From positions 1 through 5,905 of the forward strand of contig JAGHTR010000019.1 of the NCBI GenBank assembly GCA_018065205.1: a stretch of 5,905 nt of DNA, written 5' to 3'. A program made the position numbers and the translations under genes. The notes beneath the pieces were generated by a model, which was not told the DNA's origin, made no database searches, and saw only the letters and a list, made by a program, of their open reading frames with translations. How positions within the stretch are numbered: the stretch's first letter is position 1; every line of letters begins with the position of its first letter. The DNA comes from Candidatus Colicola caccequi (GTDB lineage Bacteria > Bacteroidota > Bacteroidia > Bacteroidales > Paludibacteraceae). Positions 1 to 3,638 of the stretch are shown here, in pieces.

Positions 1-75
1 AAGTATTATTTGACGGAGAAGGGCAAGATGATGTTGGAGCAAATACAAACTGCCAAACTACAGAGAAAATTGTAG
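1..75 (+). CDS. C-terminal end of a truncated gene, possibly a winged-helix protein
   Basis: Frame 1 is open from the window edge to a TAG at 73-75 and encodes 24 residues beginning KYYLTEKGKMML. The YYLTEKG pattern is typical of the wing and last helix of winged-helix DNA-binding domains (PadR-, MarR- or HxlR-like), in which a T-E-K-G turn precedes the final helix. That is family knowledge applied to a very short fragment. The start and most of the gene lie outside the window. The stop codon abuts the -33 element of the next gene's promoter, so this gene and the 138-692 gene are separate transcription units placed back to back. It could also be the tail of an unrelated protein with a wing-like end. 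Confidence 0.5.
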   Translation, partial: KYYLTEKGKMMLEQIQTAKLQRKL

Positions 76-100
76 ATGTGAGAATGTTTTAGTACCTTTG
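69..100 (+). promoter_or_regulatory. Bacteroidota-type promoter for the 138-692 gene
   Basis: A -7 box TACCTTTG at 93-100 matches TAnnTTTG exactly. A -33 element ATTG at 69-72 lies 20 bp upstream, which is the usual spacing for the primary sigma factor of this phylum. Transcription should begin around 105-108, giving a leader of about 30 bases that is A-rich just before the ATG at 138. The 12 bases AGTACCTTTGCG around this -7 box recur exactly in the leftward promoter at 2537-2569. Confidence 0.75.
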
Positions 101-137
101 CGCTCACTTTTTGTGTGAATTAAAAAAAATCAAATAT

Positions 138-692
138 ATGAAAAAACTATTTTCTTTATTCGCCGCTCTGACGCTATGCGTCGGACTGTGGGCAAACGAG
201 TTGGATGATGCCAAAGCCGATGCTATTGAAGAAATTGAATTCGCTATCGTGGGTGTCACCGATACCGATATTCTTGCTATCGCCGAAAAAGCAAAACAAG
301 ATATCAATGCAGCCACGACCGAGGAGGCCGTTATCTCTATCAAGACTTTTGCCGTAACCAAGATTAATGCCCTTGTCCTGATTCAAACCGCCCGTCAAGG
401 TATTCAGAATACCGAAATCAATAAGATGATTGATGGTGCTGTTAATGACATTGAGAAAGGTGGACCTGATGCAACACCGGGAATCGATGAAATAAAGGAC
501 CAGATTATGACCATAATCGAACTCTTCCAAGACGGCAAAGCCGAAGGTATCGAGGAAGGCAAAGCCGCTGCTAAAGCTGCCCTCCCCACCGACCCCGAAG
601 GCACTACGGGACATACGGTGACGATTACCAAGGGCGAGAAGACCCTCATCCTCGTCAACCCCGATAAAGTTACTTACGGAAAACAAGAATAA
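138..692 (+). CDS. small secreted helical protein with ITKG/DKV C-terminal module
   Basis: This encodes a 184-residue exported protein of unknown function. A signal peptide occupies residues 1-19 (KK, a hydrophobic core, then GLWA before N20). Residues 22-90 are Ala/Lys/Glu-rich helical sequence with an AEKAKQDINAATTEEA stretch, reminiscent of FIVAR/DUF1542-like surface-protein helices. Residues 115-150 form a second helical segment, and residues 158-180 form a likely beta module, TITKGEKT...NPDKVTY. The helical and beta parts closely resemble the C-terminal 110 residues of the LRR protein at 3639-4943. I chose ATG 138 over an in-frame TTG at 111 because the signal peptide starts there and 111 lies only a few bases after the predicted transcription start. 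The frame closes at TAA 690-692, and a sorting-tail sequence follows out of frame (707-781). The protein is probably periplasmic or surface-exposed, possibly an interaction or adhesin fragment. Confidence 0.85.
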   Translation: MKKLFSLFAALTLCVGLWANELDDAKADAIEEIEFAIVGVTDTDILAIAEKAKQDINAATTEEAVISIKTFAVTKINALVLIQTARQGIQNTEINKMIDGAVNDIEKGGPDATPGIDEIKDQIMTIIELFQDGKAEGIEEGKAAAKAALPTDPEGTTGHTVTITKGEKTLILVNPDKVTYGKQE

Positions 693-706
693 TCAATTCA
701 TCATTC

Positions 707-781
707 AAGATGATTAAGGATGGTCAACTCATTATCCGCAAGAACGGCAAGACCTATAACGCCGTCGGCATAGAACTCTGA
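707..781 (+). pseudogene. detached C-terminal sorting-tail relic, out of frame
   Basis: Codons 707-781 read KMIKDGQLIIRKNGKTYNAV, then GIEL and a TGA stop. Over 24 positions, 13 are identical to the last 24 residues of the secreted protein at 2832-3611 (KMLKDGHL...GKRYNAQGMNI). The relic is in the -1 frame relative to the preceding CDS, which stops at 692, and it has no signal peptide of its own. Two explanations fit. A frameshift near 680-690 may have cut the tail off the 138-692 protein. Alternatively, a second gene like 2832-3611 once followed and an internal deletion left only its end. The sequence alone does not decide between them. The tail family is common on secreted Bacteroidales proteins (family knowledge, from memory), but its exact role is not shown here. 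Confidence 0.65.
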
Positions 782-802
782 CAACTGAGTACTGACTACC
801 AT

Positions 803-835
803 AAAAAGGAGACTTTCGGGTCACCTTTTTATATT
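803..835 (+). terminator. rho-independent terminator after the first secreted gene
   Basis: An 11-bp stem is formed by AAAAAGGAGAC (803-813) and GTCACCTTTTT (820-830), with one A-A mismatch and the six-base loop TTTCGG. It runs into a U-rich stretch (TTTTTATATTTTT). The A-tract on the left arm means it may also act from the opposite direction. It closes the 138-692 unit and separates it from the next promoter, which starts 14 bases later. Confidence 0.75.
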
Positions 836-848
836 TTTCGTAGAAAAA

Positions 849-880
849 TTTGGTAATCCCAATTTTTTTTTGTAATTTTG
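849..880 (+). promoter_or_regulatory. Bacteroidota-type promoter for the higA-like gene
   Basis: TTTG at 849-852 is a perfect -33 element and TAATTTTG at 873-880 a perfect TAnnTTTG -7 box, with a 20-bp T-rich spacer. The transcription start should fall near 886-888, leaving an unusually long leader of about 140 bases before the ATG at 1027. That leader contains a micro-ORF and a perfect hairpin. No promoter of this type is visible between the higA-like gene and the 1602-2366 gene, so both may depend on this one. Confidence 0.75.
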
Positions 881-917
881 CCGTCGCAAAATGTTTGCAA
901 CTCAAAACAACCACAAT

Positions 918-974
918 ATGAGAATACAAGACATTAGGGCATTGGAGGAGCGTATGTTGTTCACAAAAAAGTGA
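918..974 (+). CDS. possible 18-residue leader peptide ORF
   Basis: An ATG at 918, preceded by an A-rich leader (caaccacaat), opens an 18-codon frame, MRIQDIRALEERMLFTKK, ending at TGA 972-974. The same frame also opens at an ATG at 891, giving 27 residues, but that would be nearly leaderless. It lies in the 5' leader of the higA-like gene where a HigB toxin would normally be encoded, but it is far too short to be a toxin and I do not recognise it. Its stop codon lies inside the right arm of the hairpin repeat (957-978), so ribosomes translating it would melt that hairpin. It could be a regulatory uORF, the remnant of a lost gene, or chance. Confidence 0.25.
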   Translation: MRIQDIRALEERMLFTKK

Positions 975-988
975 ACAAGACCGAGGGG
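957..988 (+). repeat. hairpin-bearing direct repeat, copy 1 (before higA-like gene)
   Basis: Positions 957-978 form a perfect inverted repeat with 8-bp arms, TTGTTCAC and GTGAACAA, around a loop of six A. The direct repeat proper (958-988, 31 bp, also including the following ACCGAGGGG-type segment) recurs at 1501-1531 with a single difference (A980 versus G1523). There is no U-tract after the stem, so it is not an intrinsic terminator. Possible roles are an operator for the HigA-like protein, an mRNA-stability or processing hairpin, or the edge of a mobile cassette. Confidence 0.85.
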
Positions 989-1026
989 GATTGAGGAAAA
1001 AATTATGTCAATAATAAAAAGTATAT

Positions 1027-1500
1027 ATGGGATCATATCGTATTTTTCATCGTATTAATAAGCCTCGTTCTATGGAAACGAGCCAGGCACAAACAGTAGA
1101 TCAACCTGTATCGAAGCGTGAACGTCCTATTCATCCGGGGTTAAAATTGCGTGATTTATTGGAAGCTATAAGCATGCCTCAAGTTCGTTTGGCAGAGTTA
1201 CTTAATATGAACCGTTCTCAGTTGAATGAGATTTTGAGTGGTCGTCGTCCAGTAAATATGTCAACGTCCATGTTATTGGAGGCAATCTTTGATATTCCTG
1301 CAGAAGTGTGGGTTAATATGCAAAATGATTATGATGCGTATGCCTTTTTACATGACAGTAAATCCCAGACTGAATATGAGCGAGCACATCGTTATGCACG
1401 GCAGGAAATGGGGAAATATGTAGATGCGGTTCATCGTTTTGGATCTACGCTAGTATCCAAACAACCCTCAGATTGTAATAATGATGGTTCAGAGGTGTGA
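1027..1500 (+). CDS. higA: HigA-family antitoxin/XRE regulator, orphan (no HigB seen)
   Basis: The gene encodes a 157-residue protein whose middle is a HigA-type helix-turn-helix. HPG at 36-38 is followed by LRDLLEAISMPQVRLAELL (41-59), the recognition helix NRSQLNEILSGRR (62-74), and the HigA-typical ending PAEVWVNMQNDYD (91-103). In the known family such proteins bind DNA, repress their own operon and neutralise a HigB mRNA interferase encoded next to them. No HigB-like frame exists on either side here, so this is either an orphan or a stand-alone regulator. Residues 1-35 and 104-157 extend beyond the usual ~100-residue size, and the C-terminal extension is unrecognised. ATG 1027 is the first start after an in-frame TAA at 1015; ATG 1072 (residue 16) is a plausible alternative. 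Near-identical 31-bp hairpin repeats lie before and directly after the gene. Confidence 0.8.
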   Translation: MGSYRIFHRINKPRSMETSQAQTVDQPVSKRERPIHPGLKLRDLLEAISMPQVRLAELLNMNRSQLNEILSGRRPVNMSTSMLLEAIFDIPAEVWVNMQNDYDAYAFLHDSKSQTEYERAHRYARQEMGKYVDAVHRFGSTLVSKQPSDCNNDGSEV

Positions 1501-1531
1501 TGTTCACAAAAAAGTGAACAAGGCCGAGGGG
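1501..1531 (+). repeat. hairpin-bearing direct repeat, copy 2 (directly after higA-like gene)
   Basis: It begins at the base after the TGA of the HigA-like gene and matches 958-988 at 30 of 31 positions. The arms TGTTCAC (1501-1507) and GTGAACA (1514-1520) surround six A. The G/A-rich sequence that follows (to about 1568, with GAGAG and AAGTG motifs) has no ORF. No poly-U follows, so read-through into the 1602-2366 gene is likely unless a protein bound here stops it. Confidence 0.85.
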
Positions 1532-1566
1532 AGTCGAGAGAGTGAGAGGGAAAGTGAAAGTGGGAG

Positions 1567-1583
1567 TGTTAACTAAATTGATA
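1567..1583 (+). repeat. 17-bp direct repeat, copy 1 (before 1602-2366 gene)
   Basis: The sequence TGTTAACTAAATTGATA is repeated exactly at 2393-2409, so the pair brackets the 1602-2366 gene. Here it extends to GTTAAC...GATAAC, an imperfect palindrome of the size of a repressor operator, lying 17-34 bases before the start codon. In copy 2 the right half of the palindrome is degraded (GATAC). Confidence 0.7.
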
Positions 1584-1601
1584 ACAAAAATGTAACGAGA
1601 T

Positions 1602-2366
1602 ATGAGAAAAGTAATTGTAATTATCATGTTGGTGGTAGGGATGCTGCCGGCGATGGCGTTAGATAAGCCGGCGTCGCTTCTAAATAAGATTTGGTATGGT
1701 ATGAACCAAGAACAAGTGGCGGCAGTATTGAATAAACCAATTCGCAGATCTGTCCTTGATAATGGTGATGTGCTTTGTGTTTATTCGTTGTATAGCGATA
1801 AGTCATGTGTAATGTCTAATTTGTATTATATCATTTATCGCCATGATGAGGCAATAGAGAGAGGTACTACGAATCATGATAATACGTCAATGACTGCTTT
1901 GCCTTTTGGACAAATCAATGAGGATGGCACGGTTATGCCGTCTCAACAAACGCAGGATTCCAACATGAAGGTTGTTCATATTCCGTCTTCATATATTCTT
2001 AAGGATAAAGTGTTTATCTGCAATCGTTCTCCGTATCCGGTGCTAAAGGCGATTGCGGTTAATAGTAATGACTTTAATCAGATAGTTGGTTCGTGTACGT
2101 TACTTAATGCTAATGATTGCGTAGAGGTGGCGGATTTTCCGTCCAATAGTCTTTGTCTCTTGCGTGGTCGTGATATAGCGGTTAAGGTGAAGGGAGTTAA
2201 GAATAACGAGATTTTAGATATTACGAGATTTCCGATAGATCAGATACCAACGGACCAAGTTACGTATGATTTCCTTATCTATACAGAGGCTCGCAATCAT
2301 GATTTATACATTTGCATAGATATCGTAAGTCCGCAAGGCGACAGTGCTAACCCCTTGGATTTCTAA
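1602..2366 (+). CDS. exported protein of unknown function with BamE-like N-terminal motif
   Basis: This encodes a 254-residue protein. A signal peptide covers residues 1-19 (MRK, a hydrophobic core, AMA before L20), with no lipobox cysteine, so it is probably periplasmic or secreted. Residues 27-62 (LLNKIWYGMNQEQVAAVLNK, then G-D-V-L-C-V-Y) resemble the start of SmpA/BamE-like folds, where 'GMT.EEV..LLG.P' is followed by a strand; this is a motif-level inference only. Residues 137-200 include VFICNRSPYPVLKAI and LCLLRGRDIAVKVKG, which look like beta-rich sequence of a Bacteroidales-specific kind that I cannot name. The C-terminus (200-254) has no sorting tail, unlike the secreted genes around it. 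Codon use is visibly more A/T-rich than in the 138-692 and 2832-4943 genes and like that of the HigA-like gene. It is probably co-transcribed with that gene, 101 bases upstream. Confidence 0.8.
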   Translation: MRKVIVIIMLVVGMLPAMALDKPASLLNKIWYGMNQEQVAAVLNKPIRRSVLDNGDVLCVYSLYSDKSCVMSNLYYIIYRHDEAIERGTTNHDNTSMTALPFGQINEDGTVMPSQQTQDSNMKVVHIPSSYILKDKVFICNRSPYPVLKAIAVNSNDFNQIVGSCTLLNANDCVEVADFPSNSLCLLRGRDIAVKVKGVKNNEILDITRFPIDQIPTDQVTYDFLIYTEARNHDLYICIDIVSPQGDSANPLDF

Positions 2367-2392
2367 TCGTGCTGAATGAGGGAGTAAAAAGT

Positions 2393-2409
2393 TGTTAACT
2401 AAATTGATA
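2393..2409 (+). repeat. 17-bp direct repeat, copy 2 (after 1602-2366 gene)
   Basis: It is an exact copy of 1567-1583, located 27 bases after the TAA of the exported-protein gene. With copy 1 it frames that gene and its leader as an 826-bp period. Paired short direct repeats like this can mark an insertion or a deletion substrate, or reflect a duplicated operator. Confidence 0.7.
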
Positions 2410-2412
2410 CTT

Positions 2413-2437
2413 GGTGTCTCCGCTTGACGGAGAAACC
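2413..2437. other. stem-loop in the convergent intergenic region
   Basis: TCTCCG (2417-2422) pairs with CGGAGA (2428-2433) around the loop CTTGA. The stem extends by GGT/ACC (2413-2415 and 2435-2437) past one mismatch. No U-tract follows on either strand, so it is not a standard terminator. On the minus strand it would lie about 95 bases into the RNA predicted from the promoter at 2537-2569. Confidence 0.5.
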
Positions 2438-2536
2438 GAACTCAAGGGAAGAGGCATTAAATTTAATATTGAAAAACTAATATAATTGAGATATGAAGGT
2501 TTGGACAAAATAGGAATACAACTCCTAATTTGACCG

Positions 2537-2569
2537 CAAAGGTACTGCTTTTTTTTTGAAAATACCAAT
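2537..2569 (-). promoter_or_regulatory. leftward Bacteroidota-type promoter without an obvious gene
   Basis: On the minus strand, TACCTTTG (2544 to 2537) is a perfect -7 box, preceded 21 bp upstream by ATTG (2569 to 2566). The 12 bases AGTACCTTTGCG are identical to those of the promoter at 69-100. Transcription would start near 2530 and run leftward, antisense to the end of the 1602-2366 gene. The only frame with an ATG in that leader is about 20 codons (MPLPLSSVSPSS...) and does not look like a gene. The promoter may drive a small RNA or be left over from a deleted gene. Confidence 0.55.
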
Positions 2570-2599
2570 TTTTTTTGCAAATTTAACATATGCGGACAA

Positions 2600-2635
2600 A
2601 AAAAGTCCCGCTCACCATCGTGAACGGGACTTTTT
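2600..2635. terminator. strong bidirectional intrinsic terminator
   Basis: The arms are AAAAAGTCCCG (2600-2610) and CGGGACTTTTT (2625-2635), extended inside by TCAC/GTGA past one C-A mismatch, around the loop CATC. The stem is about 16 bp, flanked by A-runs on the left and T-runs on the right, so it can stop transcription in both directions. It closes the minus-strand surface-protein unit (4943-2683) and would also stop rightward transcripts from the 1602-2366 gene. Confidence 0.9.
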
Positions 2636-2682
2636 GCGAATATCTAAGCGATTACGATTCTTACTTAGGATAGGGAGTAAGA

Positions 2683-2808
2683 TTAATCTACGGAGCCGTA
2701 AACTTGAAATGCTCCACTGCCGGTTTGAACGCTGAGGTACTCAACCATAAGAGCCTCTGTACCTACTGTAACCACTTCTGTGGTCGGAAACATATATGTT
2801 TTTTTCAT
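2683..2808 (-). CDS. 41-residue peptide at the end of the surface-protein operon
   Basis: An ATG at 2808 opens MKKTYMFPTTEVVTVGTEAL, continues MVEYLSVQTGSGAF and QVYGSVD, and stops at TAA 2685-2683. The frame starts 23 bases after the preceding gene, has an A-rich leader (ATTAAGCAAAT), and ends 48 bases before the strong terminator, which is the layout of a real last gene. The opening MKK-x-Y-x-x-P-x-x-x-V followed by a Leu-Met pair resembles a class of very short uncharacterised Prevotella/Bacteroidales ORFs (from memory). The sequence is acidic-to-neutral and Gly/Ser/Thr-rich at the end, with no cysteine and no clear signal peptide. It may be a secreted or processed peptide (precursor-like), but no maturation enzyme is in view. 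It is too short for many gene finders. Confidence 0.65.
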   Translation of the reverse strand: MKKTYMFPTTEVVTVGTEALMVEYLSVQTGSGAFQVYGSVD

Positions 2809-2831
2809 ATTTGCTTAATGTTTAGTGATTA

Positions 2832-3611
2832 TTATATGTTCATACCTTGTGCATTGTAACGCTTACCGTCACGGATAATAACCAAATGACCATCCTTCAG
2901 CATCTTAATGGCTGATCGATGACTGCTGATATGCTCAAGCTCAGTTGGTGTTTTAGCAACACCTATACGGCGCGGAGTGCCGGCTGCGATTATCGGTTCG
3001 GTAGATACTTGCATAAGGTCGATATAGGCGCGATTAGCAGGAACAGTCGTTCCGGCAGCGGCTCTAACCACCATATTACCTACGAGCGCGTAAGCGTCGG
3101 CTTCCATCGTTAAGCCTGTAATTGTACCAATCAGACCATTGATGGTTTGTGCCTCTGCGGGTTCGCCCGGAGTGAGTGTCAGCGTGAAGGACGCAGCATG
3201 TGCCTCAAAGACATACGGATGACCGGCTTCGAGTTCGGTCACTTCGCTAACATAGAGGTTTGTGCCACCATCGTAGTAATTAAGTTTATAGAACGTAGCC
3301 GTAACGTCCGTTAGGTCAGCAACGGCTTTATCCAAGCAGATGGTTCCCCACTTGCCATCGGATAAGTTCGTACGCGTATAGAGTAGCGGAGCCGTTCCGA
3401 AAGTAGTGGTGATAGGTCCAGTAGCATAGTCATACGCTGTGCCGTTCATTGAGATACCCGACGCGGTAGGAGTAACGGTAGGAGCCTCGGTGAGCATATA
3501 CCAATCGATGGTAATACCTTGTTCCACCTTGACGGCATCAATCGCCGGCGTTTGGGCTATTGCACCAAGTGCCATCAGGCACATCGCGCAGAATAGATAT
3601 ATCTTTCTCAT
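2832..3611 (-). CDS. secreted protein with conserved Bacteroidales C-terminal tail
   Basis: This encodes a 259-residue secreted protein. The signal peptide is residues 1-19 (MRKIYLF..., GAIA before Q20). Residues 85-140 contain DGKWGTICLDKAV, ATFYKLNYYDGGTNLYVSEV and LEAGHPYVFEAHA. Residues 158-200 contain NGLIGTITGL and PANRAYIDL. This combination is a beta-rich domain often seen near the C-terminus of Prevotella and Bacteroidales surface proteins (family knowledge). Residues 236-259 form the tail KMLKDGHLVIIRDGK, RYNAQG, ending in MNI, which I take to be a sorting or anchoring signal, perhaps T9SS-linked. It lacks the classic T9SS type A pattern, so the export route is inference. The gene starts 27 bases after the LRR gene stops, so they form an operon. 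It is likely surface-exposed; the ligand is unknown. Confidence 0.85.
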   Translation of the reverse strand: MRKIYLFCAMCLMALGAIAQTPAIDAVKVEQGITIDWYMLTEAPTVTPTASGISMNGTAYDYATGPITTTFGTAPLLYTRTNLSDGKWGTICLDKAVADLTDVTATFYKLNYYDGGTNLYVSEVTELEAGHPYVFEAHAASFTLTLTPGEPAEAQTINGLIGTITGLTMEADAYALVGNMVVRAAAGTTVPANRAYIDLMQVSTEPIIAAGTPRRIGVAKTPTELEHISSHRSAIKMLKDGHLVIIRDGKRYNAQGMNI

Positions 3612-3638
3612 AATTGCTTCGTGCTTAATGGTAATTGA

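Larger units (their letters stand above)
2367..2682. other. 316-base non-coding region between convergent units
   Basis: No convincing protein gene is found here. It contains the second 17-bp repeat (2393-2409), an imperfect hairpin (2413-2437), a small inverted repeat TAGGA/TCCTA (2511-2527), a leftward promoter (2537-2569), and the bidirectional terminator (2600-2635). The 64-codon minus frame across 2395-2589 runs through the promoter itself and has no homology I recognise. Between the terminator and the peptide gene (2636-2682) I see nothing distinctive. Confidence 0.6.

Noticed and set aside
111..137. TTG start giving nine extra residues to the 138-692 protein
   Set aside because: It would lie only a few bases after the predicted transcription start and put a charged segment before a normal signal peptide.
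174..686. 170-codon minus-strand frame
   Set aside because: It mirrors the 138-692 gene, which has a signal peptide, paralogue and promoter; the opposite reading has none of these.
957..978. Hairpin as an intrinsic terminator
   Set aside because: No U-tract follows either copy; the loop, not the flank, is the A-run.
1005..1058. 17-residue frame MSIIKSIYGIISYFSSY overlapping the HigA start
   Set aside because: Very short, overlaps the N-terminus of a supported gene in another frame and resembles nothing known to me.
2395..2589. 64-codon minus-strand frame
   Set aside because: Its start precedes and overlaps the leftward promoter, and the composition is low-complexity; no recognisable domain.
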